From: Brenneria izadpanahii
Lineage (GTDB): Bacteria > Pseudomonadota > Gammaproteobacteria > Enterobacterales > Enterobacteriaceae
DNA length: 64,000 nucleotides
Assembly: GCF_017569925.1 (NCBI RefSeq)
Contig: NZ_CP050854.1
Location: 3,286,001-3,350,000, forward strand
Direction of reading: 5' to 3'
Below the pieces are notes generated by a model. The model had not been told where the DNA came from, ran no database searches, and saw nothing but the letters and a program-made list of their open reading frames with translations. Of the stretch, positions 1 through 7,652 are shown one piece after another (the first letter of the stretch is position 1; every line of letters starts with the position of its first letter). The position numbers and the translations under genes were made by a program.

Positions 1-207
1 ATTTGGCCGTGGGCGCCGGGCTGCGCTCCCGCCTATGCCTTTGCGCCGGTTGCGCCCGCCTTTTTAATCGGCGGCCTGGGGCACGGCGGCAACGCCCATG
101 GCGTAAATGAATTTGTCACGCTGCGCGGTTTGCAGCGTTTTATTGCGTCACTGATCAATTGGCTGACCCGTTTTACCGAGCCGGCCGAAGGCCAGCCGCT
201 TACTTAG
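1..207 (+). CDS. M20 family peptidase/deacetylase, C-terminal end (partial)
   Basis: The reading frame is open from the window edge to a TAG at 205-207, giving the last 68 residues of a protein. The stretch GGLGHGGNAHGVNEF followed by a helical tail is typical of the end of M20 metallopeptidases of the acetylornithine deacetylase / succinyl-diaminopimelate desuccinylase type, where the His contributes to the dinuclear metal site. The upstream part lies outside the window, so substrate cannot be assigned. It is followed closely by a D-cysteine desulfhydrase-family gene in the same direction, suggesting one amino-acid or peptide-use operon. Confidence 0.75.
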   Translation: MWPWAPGCAPAYAFAPVAPAFLIGGLGHGGNAHGVNEFVTLRGLQRFIASLINWLTRFTEPAEGQPLT

Positions 208-249
208 CCAGCACCAGGGAAATCGTTGTATCTGATTTCAGGACAATAT

Positions 250-1248
250 ATGAAAAATGTTAATGATTTTGAACGTGTTACGTTAGGCTTCTTCCCAACG
301 CCGCTGGAGCCGCTCCCCCGGTTCGGCGACGCGCTGGGGATCAAACTGAATATAAAACGGGATGATTACACCGGCTTCGGCGGCGGCGGCAATAAGGTGC
401 GGAAGCTGGAGTACCTGATGGCCGACGCCTGCCGCCGCAACGTCGATGTGGTCATTACCACCGGCGGGCATCAATCCAACCATGCGCGTATGGTGGCGGC
501 GGCGGCGCGCAAATTCGGCATGAAGCCGGTGCTGGTATTGCGAGGCAATCCGCCGCAAACCTATCAGGGCAATCTGCTGTTGGATAAGCTGTTCGGCGCG
601 GAACTACAGTTTCTCGATCCTGACGAGTACTTCACGCAAATCGACGGCGCGATGCAGGCGCATGCGGACGCGGCGGCGGCGCGCGGGGAAAAAGCGCTGA
701 TTATTCCGCTGGGCGGGGCGACGCCGCTGGGCGCGCTCGGCTATGTGCGCGCGATAGAGGAGATGGACGCGCAGTTGAAAGCCCGCGATCAACGCCCGCC
801 GCAGTTTATCGTCGCGCCTACCGGTTCCGGCGGCACGCTGGCCGGGCTATACGTTGGCGCGCATCGGTACTGGCCGGAGACCAAAATCGTCGGCATCAGC
901 GTCAGCGCCAAAGCGCCGTGGTTTCAGGAACGCATTTCCGCCATGGCGCAGGAGTGCGCCGATTTGCTGGAGTGGCCGCAGCGCTGGAAGCCGGAGGATA
1001 TCTGGATAGAGGACGGCTATGTCGGTACGGCTTATGGCGTACCTTCGCAAGGCGGTATCGACGCCATTTACCGCGTCGCCCAGGACGAGGGCGTGCTGCT
1101 GGATCCGGTCTACACCGGCAAAGCGATGCACGGGCTGATCGGGCTGGTCGAACAAGGCAAAATCCCGGCCGGCGCCCAGGTGATATTTATTCACTGCGGG
1201 GGATCGCCGGCGCTCTACCCCTTCGCCCAAACCTTGCTGGAACGCTAG
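250..1248 (+). CDS. D-cysteine desulfhydrase / ACC deaminase family PLP enzyme
   Basis: This is a fold-type II PLP enzyme of about 332 residues, the normal length for D-cysteine desulfhydrases (D-cysteine to pyruvate, sulfide and ammonia) and 1-aminocyclopropane-1-carboxylate deaminases. The motif GGGGNKVRKLEYL carries the expected PLP lysine (about K49), followed by TTGGHQSNHARM and the phosphate-binding APTGSGGTLAG loop. I chose ATG 250 because AGGA sits at 240-243; a TTG at 226 would add eight residues but has no better ribosome site. It lies between an M20 peptidase end and an ornithine cyclodeaminase fragment starting 1 nt after its stop, so the group probably handles an unusual amino acid or peptide. 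D-cysteine and ACC activity cannot be separated by eye. Confidence 0.85.
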   Translation: MKNVNDFERVTLGFFPTPLEPLPRFGDALGIKLNIKRDDYTGFGGGGNKVRKLEYLMADACRRNVDVVITTGGHQSNHARMVAAAARKFGMKPVLVLRGNPPQTYQGNLLLDKLFGAELQFLDPDEYFTQIDGAMQAHADAAAARGEKALIIPLGGATPLGALGYVRAIEEMDAQLKARDQRPPQFIVAPTGSGGTLAGLYVGAHRYWPETKIVGISVSAKAPWFQERISAMAQECADLLEWPQRWKPEDIWIEDGYVGTAYGVPSQGGIDAIYRVAQDEGVLLDPVYTGKAMHGLIGLVEQGKIPAGAQVIFIHCGGSPALYPFAQTLLER

Positions 1249-1249
1249 C

Positions 1250-1815
1250 ATGCATCCCGTTTTGCGTTATCTGGACCGTCAGGCCGTTATCCAGCTTGGC
1301 GGAACCGATCCGCGGCAAGCCTTTAACGATGTGGTGGAGGTGGTCGGCCTGATGCGGCGCGGAGAAGCGCATATGACGCCAGAGTCTCATGTCGATCTGG
1401 CGACGCCGCGCGGTAGAGCCTATGCGCTGCCCGCCGGCGTAGGCGGACGATTTAACGCCGCGGGCGTAAAATGGACCGCGCACCGGCCGCAAATACAGGA
1501 TCAATTGCCGCAGGCGATGGCGCTGACGCTGATTAATCGGCTGTCCGACGGTGTTCCTGTCGGCCTGGTGGAAAGCGCGGCGTTGACCGCGGCCCGCACC
1601 GCGGCCGTGTCAGCCGTCGCATTACGCTATGCCGCCCCCAAAGAGGTGCGGCGCGTACTGCTGATCGGCGCCGGCGTTCAGGCGCAGGCTCACATTGAGA
1701 TGCTGCGGGTTCTGTTCCCGTCGCTGGAAAAACTGGCGTGGTGGAACCGCACCCCGGATACCCGCAGCGCATTTTCGCATCGCTGCCCGCACTGCCCTGG
1801 CCGGTTCATTACCGG
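1250..1815 (+). pseudogene. Ornithine cyclodeaminase family protein, 5' fragment
   Basis: The first 165-170 residues read as the N-terminal half of the ornithine cyclodeaminase / mu-crystallin family: a substrate-domain start, then the dinucleotide-binding segment VLLIGAGVQAQAHIEMLR and LAWWNRT. Full members are about 310-340 residues. After about 1770 the frame degenerates (residues SHRCPHCPG), while frame 1 reads FASLPALPWPVHYR, which resembles a plausible cyclodeaminase continuation; this suggests a frameshift near 1765-1775. The sequence then passes into a rhodanese gene in a third frame, so the C-terminal half is missing. Probably non-functional. Confidence 0.6.
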
Positions 1816-2537
1816 GGGCCGGGCACTTCAACGTGTATGATTACTTTATTGATGATTGCACCGAGGCGGGCATCGCCGCCATGGCCGATGACGTCATGAT
1901 GGGCTGGCAACGGCTGGGCGTGATTGACGGCATCGTCCCGGTATTTTTCGAACAGCAAACCGGCATGCGTTCGCCCCGCGGCGCCTGGTTCGCCTGGCTG
2001 ATCGGCCGTTCCGATGCGCTGGTGTTAAACGGCGGCGTGGACGCCTGGCTGGCGGCGGGCGGACAACTATTTCCGGGGAGCGGCGTTGACAGCACAGTGG
2101 AACGCCAGCCGGTTCGCGGCGTAGCAAAAAACGTTGTCCGCGGCCTGGCCGCCAGCCGTCAACAGGTTCTCGATGCCGATGGCGGGCAAAACGTGATCCT
2201 CGACGCCCGACGTCCTTCGGAATTCGACGGTAGTTTTGCGCATGACTGCTGCCATCGCGCGGGGCGGATCCCCGGCGCGCATCTACTCTTTTGGGAAGAC
2301 GTGATCGAAGCCGGCGCCTACCGATCGCCGGCGGATATCGCCCAGCGCGCCGCGGCGGCGGGACTGCATCCCGAACAGCGGCTGCATATTTACTGCCATC
2401 GCGGCGCACGGGCCGCCACCGTGCTGGTCGCGCTGCGGCTGGCAGGCTACCGGCATCTGGCGGTCTATGTCGGCTCCTGGCATGAGTGGGCGGAACATAC
2501 GGAACTGCCCATCGTTCAGGGCGGTCAGGAAGCCTGA
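1791..2537 (+). pseudogene. Thiosulfate / 3-mercaptopyruvate sulfurtransferase (two-domain rhodanese), 5'-truncated
   Basis: The frame from about 1791 reads GSLPGAGHFNVYDYF and continues through an inactive first rhodanese domain and a complete second domain ending at 2537. The catalytic loop of the second domain is visible as YCHRGARA, with cysteine as the persulfide carrier. The N-terminal 20-30 residues and the expected start are absent because the gene runs directly out of an ornithine cyclodeaminase fragment in another frame. Whether a protein is still made, for example from an internal Met at about residue 30 of the visible part, is unknown. It overlaps the convergent ABC ATPase gene by 13 nt. 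Sulfur transfer would fit the nearby D-cysteine desulfhydrase. Confidence 0.6.
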
Positions 2538-4153
2538 CGTAACCGCAGAGCCAGTTGCACGTCCGGCGCCGCGGCGAGCAACTGGCGGGTATAATCATGC
2601 CGCGGCGCATTCAGAATCTGCTCGGTAGCGCCGCTTTCAACGATATTGCCGCGATACAACACTACCACCCGGTCGCACAGCTGGCGGACGGCGCTCAGAT
2701 CGTGGCTGATAAACAGCACGCTTAGCCCCAATTGTTCGCGCAGACGATCGAGCAGCGCCAATATCTGGCCGCGCACCGACAAATCCAGCGCCGAGACGGC
2801 CTCGTCCGCCACCAGCAAATCGGGTTCCAGAGCCAGCGCGCGGGCGATCGCAATACGCTGGCGCTGTCCGCCGGAGAAAGCGCCGGGCAAACGCTGCGCA
2901 TGATAGGGTTCAAGCCCGACCAGCGCCAGCAACTCTTCGACGCGCGCCGCAACCTGCCCGGCCGGGCGCAGTTTATATACGCGCACCGGTTCGGCGATCT
3001 GTTCGCCGATAGTGATTTTGGGGTTCAGGCTGGCGTACGGGTCCTGGAAGATAATCTGCGCCCGGCGCCGCAATAGGCGCTGCTGCCGATCGCTTCGCGC
3101 ATTCACTTCATGACCGTCGAACGTGATTTTCCCGCTATCCGCCGGGATCAGCCCGATTGCCGCGCGGCCAAGCGTGGTTTTCCCCGATCCTGATTCGCCG
3201 ATCAGGCCGACGATTTCCCCCCGGCCAATCTCCATTGAGGTGGGAAACAAAACGGTATGCCGCTTCGCCGGAAAAAACGGCAGGCTATGTTTTTGCGGAT
3301 AGCTTTTCGTCAGGCGCTCAATGCTGACCAGCGGCGCGGCGAAACCGCCATGCGGCCTTACCGGCTTCGCCTGAGCTTGCGAGGCGGCGATCAATTTACG
3401 CGTATAGTCATTTTGCGGTTGCGTAAGCAGCGTCGGCACATCGCCCTGTTCAACGATGCGGCCTTGATGCATAACGCAAGCCCGATCGGCATAGCGGGCA
3501 ACTACGCTGAGATCGTGGGTGATTAACAGGATCCCCATCGCCATCTCGCGCTGTAGCGTTTGCAACAGGGCCAAAATTTGCGTTTGGATGGTGGCGTCCA
3601 GCGCCGTGGTCGGTTCGTCGGCAATCAACAACGACGGCTTGCAACTGATGGCGCTGGCGATCATCACCCGTTGACGCATACCGCCGGAAAGCTGGTGGAT
3701 ATACTGCCGGGCGCGCAACGCCGGATTAACGATGCCGACGCGCTCCAGCAGCGCCACGGCTTCCGTTTGCGCCTGTTTCCAACTGAGCTTTTGATGACGA
3801 ACCAGGACTTCGGCAATCTGCTCTCCGACTTTCAGCACCGGATTCATGCTGGTCATCGGCTCCTGAAAGACCGTAGCCATGCGATGACCGCGCAGATGAG
3901 AGGCAAACGGCGACCCCGGTCTGGCGATCGTCCGCCCCTCAAGCCGGATTTCCCCGCCGGTCTGATATACGCCCGGCGGCAGCAACCCCATTAACGACAG
4001 TGAGCTGAGGGTCTTGCCGGAACCCGACTCGCCAACCAGCGCGACGATTTCACGCCGCTGCACGGAAAAATCGAGGTCGCACACCAGCGGCATGCCGCTT
4101 TCCGTGCCGATGCTAAGGCTGCTGACTTCAAGCAAAGAACCCGACTGCGACAT
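2525..4153 (-). CDS. Dipeptide/oligopeptide-type ABC transporter, fused double ATP-binding protein
   Basis: Two complete ABC ATPase domains are fused in about 542 residues, as in GsiA and YejF. Each half shows a Walker A (GESGSGKT), a signature (LSGGMRQR in the first, FSGGQRQR in the second) and a Walker B with DEPT or DEAVSALD. Each is followed by the C-terminal extension with HDYTR / NDYTRKL typical of the Opp/Dpp family. It would energise import of peptides or similar solutes. ATG 4153 is chosen because a GGGGCGGAG ribosome site precedes it; a TTG 12 nt upstream is also open. No permease or binding-protein gene adjoins it, so partners may lie left of the window or be lost. A perfect inverted repeat sits about 38 nt upstream. 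Confidence 0.88.
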   Translation of the reverse strand: MSQSGSLLEVSSLSIGTESGMPLVCDLDFSVQRREIVALVGESGSGKTLSSLSLMGLLPPGVYQTGGEIRLEGRTIARPGSPFASHLRGHRMATVFQEPMTSMNPVLKVGEQIAEVLVRHQKLSWKQAQTEAVALLERVGIVNPALRARQYIHQLSGGMRQRVMIASAISCKPSLLIADEPTTALDATIQTQILALLQTLQREMAMGILLITHDLSVVARYADRACVMHQGRIVEQGDVPTLLTQPQNDYTRKLIAASQAQAKPVRPHGGFAAPLVSIERLTKSYPQKHSLPFFPAKRHTVLFPTSMEIGRGEIVGLIGESGSGKTTLGRAAIGLIPADSGKITFDGHEVNARSDRQQRLLRRRAQIIFQDPYASLNPKITIGEQIAEPVRVYKLRPAGQVAARVEELLALVGLEPYHAQRLPGAFSGGQRQRIAIARALALEPDLLVADEAVSALDLSVRGQILALLDRLREQLGLSVLFISHDLSAVRQLCDRVVVLYRGNIVESGATEQILNAPRHDYTRQLLAAAPDVQLALRLRQAS

Positions 4154-4523
4154 ACTCCGCCCCAAAACGTTTGGTTAAATTATGAACTTGAGAATATATC
4201 CTATATTCTTGCCAGGCAAGCCGCGGGTTAGGCTGTTTTGTTATGACTCAGAAGGATATTTTTTATGGCGGCCAAGGAGACGGGCATTGCGCGCCGCAAG
4301 CGGTTCGTTAAAACCGGCTATCGGCCAGGAAGCCGCGCAGCGGCATAATTTCCGGGGTCGCGAAGGAAACGTCCCGCATCGGGCGGGCGCGGAAATGACG
4401 GCGCGCAAAACCGCCGCTGAGCCCAAAATGCGACTCAGCGACGGCAGGCAAGGAATGATGGCCGGGAGACGGCGAAATCCGCATATATCCTCATGAATCA
4501 TTCTGGGAATATGCGGCCTTTCT
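4154..4523. other. Intergenic region between divergently placed ABC ATPase and the cheV 3' end
   Basis: About 370 nt without a convincing gene. Open frames of 86-104 codons exist on both strands, but their predicted proteins are rich in Arg, Ala and Cys and resemble no family I know. The only structured signal I see is the palindrome at 4191-4209, described separately. Confidence 0.5.
4191..4209. promoter_or_regulatory. Perfect inverted repeat, candidate operator of the ABC ATPase gene
   Basis: AGAATATA and TATATTCT form a perfect 8-bp inverted repeat around a 3-nt centre (TCC), 38 nt upstream of the ATPase start codon. The AT-rich, promoter-proximal position fits a dimeric repressor site, but no regulator gene is adjacent and no family is assigned. 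Confidence 0.4.
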
Positions 4524-5480
4524 CTATTTGTTCAGCACCGTCTGGATAGCCGCCGCCAATTCGTTAATTTCGAATTTTGCCACATAGGCATCGGCGCCGA
4601 CCTTGCGCACATGATCTTCATTCGCGCTGCCGGACAGCGACGAGTGGATGATAACGGGGATGTTTTTCAGGAAATCGTCGTGCTTAATATTTCGCGTCAG
4701 GGTAAAACCGTCCATTTCCGGCATTTCCAAATCGGTGAGCACAAAGGCGATTTTATCTGAAATCGGCTTGCCTTCGGCCTGCGCCTCTTGAGCCATCGCC
4801 TTTATCTTTTTCCAGGCCTCCAGCCCGGTAACATGCATCATCGACGGAATCGACATGATATTCAGCCCCTGTTCAAGCAGCGAGCGCGCGACTTTGGAAT
4901 CTTCGGCGACAATGGCGACCGCGCCGGGCTTCATGGGAAATTTCTTCGATTCCACATTATCCACATGAACATTGCGATCCACGGGAATAATGTCATGCAG
5001 GATCTGTTCGACATCCAAAACCAGAGCCAGGCGATTGCTCTCTTTATCGCTGTCGAGGCGGGCGATACTGGTAATATGGCGGCTGCTGACGCCCGCTTCG
5101 GCGGTCAGCACCTGTCCCCAATCAAGACGGACGATATCGTCAACGGACTCCACGGCAAACGCCTGGGTGCTGCGCGCATATTCCGTCACCAGAAGAATAT
5201 TGAGTCCGGTGACCGGCACGCAGCCGGCTACCGCAGGAAGATCGATAACAGGAATGACTTGTCCGCGAATGTTGACCATGCCGAGCATCGGGGGTTTCAT
5301 GCCCGCGGCTTTGGTTAACGACGGCATCGGTACAATTTCGCGCAGCTTAAACACATTGATGCCGAACAACTCGGATTTTTCTTCGTGCTGTGCGTTTCCC
5401 AATCGGAACAGCAATAATTCAAACTTGTTAGCCGACGTGAGATTTGTTCTCTCATCAATCTCTTTTTGAAAATTATCCAT
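4524..5480 (-). CDS. cheV: Chemotaxis coupling protein CheV (CheW domain plus receiver)
   Basis: This protein of 318 residues has an N-terminal CheW-like domain (about residues 15-165: FELLLFRLG, FGINVFKLREIV, VNIRGQVIPVIDL) and a C-terminal response-regulator domain with the phospho-acceptor region FVLTDLEMPEMDGF and HSSLSG/K motifs. CheV couples chemoreceptors to the CheA kinase in the cytoplasm, and phosphorylation of its receiver is thought to aid adaptation. ATG 5480 is chosen for its GAGGAAAGC ribosome site; an upstream ATG at 5531 lacks support. It stands alone with no other chemotaxis gene nearby, as usual in enterobacteria, and has a sigma-28-like promoter upstream. Confidence 0.93.
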   Translation of the reverse strand: MDNFQKEIDERTNLTSANKFELLLFRLGNAQHEEKSELFGINVFKLREIVPMPSLTKAAGMKPPMLGMVNIRGQVIPVIDLPAVAGCVPVTGLNILLVTEYARSTQAFAVESVDDIVRLDWGQVLTAEAGVSSRHITSIARLDSDKESNRLALVLDVEQILHDIIPVDRNVHVDNVESKKFPMKPGAVAIVAEDSKVARSLLEQGLNIMSIPSMMHVTGLEAWKKIKAMAQEAQAEGKPISDKIAFVLTDLEMPEMDGFTLTRNIKHDDFLKNIPVIIHSSLSGSANEDHVRKVGADAYVAKFEINELAAAIQTVLNK

Positions 5481-5654
5481 GCTTTCCTCAATACGAATAA
5501 TTAATGATGGGCCTGATAAAACGACATTCATGATGCGAGCAAAATAAGGCCCAACATCTCCTTTTCACACCGCACGCGGTTGGCTGCGCGATTCAAGTCA
5601 CTCTTGCCTATCCTCCACTTTCAGAAAGAAAAAACAGCGATTCCACCTTATCTA

Positions 5655-5681
5655 TTTTCGTCACCCTGAATTTAAAGTTTA
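5655..5681 (-). promoter_or_regulatory. Sigma-28 (FliA) type promoter for cheV
   Basis: On the minus strand TAAACTTT is followed after exactly 11 nt by GACGAAAA. The E. coli FliA consensus is TAAAGTTT, 11 nt, GCCGATAA; the match is 7/8 and 6/8 with correct spacing. It leaves a leader of about 170 nt before the cheV start. This fits flagellar-regulon control of cheV. Confidence 0.6.
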
Positions 5682-5701
5682 GTGAAATATTGTATGAAAA
5701 A

Positions 5702-6067
5702 TCAGTTCGCGCGCAGTTGGCGGATAATGGCGTAATAACCATCCGCCGCACGCGTAAGCTGTTCTATCTCAATATACTCATCGATCACATGAGCCAGGTT
5801 TTCGCGCCAGGGGCCAAATCCGATCGTGGCAATCCCGGCTTCCCCGGCATAATGGCTGCCGTTGGTGCAAAACGAATACGTTGCGACCTTTGGCTGCCGG
5901 CCATCCTGCGTCAACGCGGCTAATGCGGTTTCGACCAACGGGTGCCGGCGCTCCGTTATCCATCCCGGAAAGAAACGCTTACCGTCAATGGCGTTGCCGG
6001 TGTAACAGGTTTCCTGCCTCAGAGCTATGGCGACATACTTCGCCATAGCGAATGACGCGCCCAGCAC
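5702..6067 (-). pseudogene. M20 family peptidase remnant (YgeY-like C-terminus)
   Basis: The 121-residue frame matches only the C-terminal third of M20 hydrolases: a YTGNAI / FPGW region, the metal-site segment SFCTNGSHYAGEAGIATIGFG and the NLAHVIDEY motif that usually reads LAHxxNEY. The N-terminal catalytic half (HTDVV region) is absent upstream, where another M20 gene ends about 75 nt away. It is probably the tail of a lost gene, although translation of a fragment cannot be excluded. The context is two M20-type genes side by side. Confidence 0.6.
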
Positions 6068-6118
6068 GTTTCATCGCCGCGCCGACGTTCGGGGCATGAT
6101 CTGACAGGATAAATGGCT

Positions 6119-6139
6119 TAAGCCGCATATCGCGGCTTA
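6119..6139 (-). terminator. Putative terminator of the M20D amidohydrolase gene
   Basis: TAAGCCGC and GCGGCTTA form a perfect 8-bp stem around a 5-nt loop, 5 nt beyond the stop codon of the minus-strand gene at 6144. The following minus-strand sequence has only a weak T tract (ATTTAT), so strength is uncertain. Confidence 0.45.
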
Positions 6140-6143
6140 TCGG

Positions 6144-7247
6144 TTAACCCAGAATTTTTTTTACGCAGGTCTTAAATACGCGAACGCCTATTTCCAGCGC
6201 CTCAAGATCAAAACGCATCTCTGGATGATGCAGGCCGGGCGTCAGGTTGGCGCCCAGCCCCCAGAATCCAGTTTTAATGGCCGGACGCTGAATCGAATAG
6301 TGGAAAAAATCCTCGCTTCCCGGCGTGGTTTTCGCTTCGGTCAGCCCGCCCTCGCCCAGCACCTCGGTAATGGCTTCGGCAATCAGGGCGGTTATCTCGT
6401 CATCGACCTGCGCCGCGGGCATTTCCGTCAAGACATTGATCTGCGCGGTAGCGCCCAAAGCCTCTACGCTGCGGCTAATCGCCTGAATGACCTTAGCCTT
6501 CAGCGCCTGCATCGGTTCATTGTATTGCGAGCGCAAATCCCAGCACACCACCGCTTTATCAGGAATCGAATTGGTTACGCCGGCATCGCAAAGAAAGCGG
6601 GTCGCTTTGGCGCTGTAGTTCAGGTTCGGCGCCAGATGAATGGCGTTGACCGCCTGAACCGCGCTGACCGCCGCATCCAGGGCGTTAATCCCCAGATGAG
6701 GGCGGGCCGCGTGAGAAGGGATGCCGGTAATCGTGGCCTCAAGCGTGGTATTGGCCGAATACAGCATGGCCGGAACCGCCAGCCCCAGCGGGCACTCCTC
6801 CTGCGGACGAAGATGAAATCCGATCAGGATATCGACATCATCAACGGCGCCGCCTTCCACCATCGCCAGCGCGCCTTTTCCCAGCTCTTCCGCCGGCTGA
6901 AAAATGATCTTTAAGCGGCCTTTTTTAACCAAACCTTCCTTGATCGTTTCCTGCGCCGTGGCCATGACCACCGACGAATGCCCGTCGTGTCCGCAGGTGT
7001 GGCGGGCGACCCGCTCGCCGTCAATAATGTGTCCTAACGCATCCATATCGGCGCGCAGCGCCAGCACCGGCCCCGGCTGACCGCTATCCAACTCGGCGAC
7101 AATCCCGGTGGTGCCATTCAGGTTGCGAGTGACCTTATAACCGGCCGCTTCCATCACCTCGGCGATATAGGCCGACGTTTTAAATTCCTGAAATCCTAAT
7201 TCGGGAATCTGATGCAAATAACGGTAATGCTCCAGCGTATTACTCAT
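6144..7247 (-). CDS. M20D family amidohydrolase (hippurate hydrolase / aminoacylase-like)
   Basis: A 367-residue cytosolic metal-dependent amidohydrolase. The M20D signature HTCGHDGH is present, with ALRADMDAL before it, the catalytic pair in FQPAEE, the lid-domain PSHAARP segment, and a C-terminal GSEDF metal-ligand motif. Members hydrolyse N-acyl amino acids, indole-3-acetyl amino acids, hippurate or peptidoglycan-derived amides; the substrate here is not evident. It has no signal peptide. ATG 7247 follows GGGGAGCAGGGC. A hairpin just after the stop suggests a single-gene unit. Confidence 0.88.
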   Translation of the reverse strand: MSNTLEHYRYLHQIPELGFQEFKTSAYIAEVMEAAGYKVTRNLNGTTGIVAELDSGQPGPVLALRADMDALGHIIDGERVARHTCGHDGHSSVVMATAQETIKEGLVKKGRLKIIFQPAEELGKGALAMVEGGAVDDVDILIGFHLRPQEECPLGLAVPAMLYSANTTLEATITGIPSHAARPHLGINALDAAVSAVQAVNAIHLAPNLNYSAKATRFLCDAGVTNSIPDKAVVCWDLRSQYNEPMQALKAKVIQAISRSVEALGATAQINVLTEMPAAQVDDEITALIAEAITEVLGEGGLTEAKTTPGSEDFFHYSIQRPAIKTGFWGLGANLTPGLHHPEMRFDLEALEIGVRVFKTCVKKILG

Positions 7248-7387
7248 GCCCTGCTCCCCAGTGAAAACAGAAAAACATCAAGTTATCGCATTCAGAATAC
7301 AAGCCGACATCGGCAGCGGCCAATATCTTTTCCGTAAGGCTGGTTCTTCTCGTCATTCCCGCGCAGGCGCACATCTCAGTGGTGGCT

Positions 7388-7627
7388 TCATCCGCGTTGG
7401 CACCCCCCTTTCTCATCAGGCCAGTATTTCAGGAAGTCGAAACGGCTATCGTCAATGCCAAAACGAGGAAAATAGTCTTTCACAAGGTCGTCAGCGGTTT
7501 CTCTGGCCCACGGATACTTGCCCGCAGATAGACGCGTATCGAGCGTTAGCGGACGCTTTTTACCGAAGGGAGTGGGTTCGTCATACCACTTTATGACGGC
7601 TTCTGCGGCGTTATCTTTCAACTCCAT
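7388..7627 (-). pseudogene. DUF1493 family protein, C-terminally truncated
   Basis: The 79 residues contain the hallmarks of DUF1493 proteins (about 105-115 residues, acyl-carrier-like fold, unknown role): VIKWYDE, PLTLDTRLSAG, YPWARETADDLV, RFDFLKYWPDEKGG. The normal C-terminal 30 residues are replaced by CQRG and a stop. The break falls after a run of six G, and the DNA beyond resembles the CGTCATTCCCGCG intergenic repeat, so a deletion or repeat insertion is likely. It starts 25 nt after the ybiW stop, in the same direction. Confidence 0.6.
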
Positions 7628-7652
7628 AGCTTGTCATCCTCGCGCGCGATCA

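Noticed and set aside
918..1352. Open frame of 144 codons overlapping the D-cysteine desulfhydrase gene
   Set aside because: Arg/Gly/Ala-rich translation with no family features, fully within a well-supported gene in another frame; a GC-rich shadow.
4241..4501. 86-codon minus-strand frame between the ABC ATPase and cheV
   Set aside because: No recognisable motif, no ribosome site and a Cys/Arg/Pro-rich composition like other non-coding frames here.
5532..5580. AAGGAG followed by a nine-codon frame in the cheV leader
   Set aside because: The ATG directly abuts the purine tract, too close for initiation, and there is no sign of a regulatory peptide.
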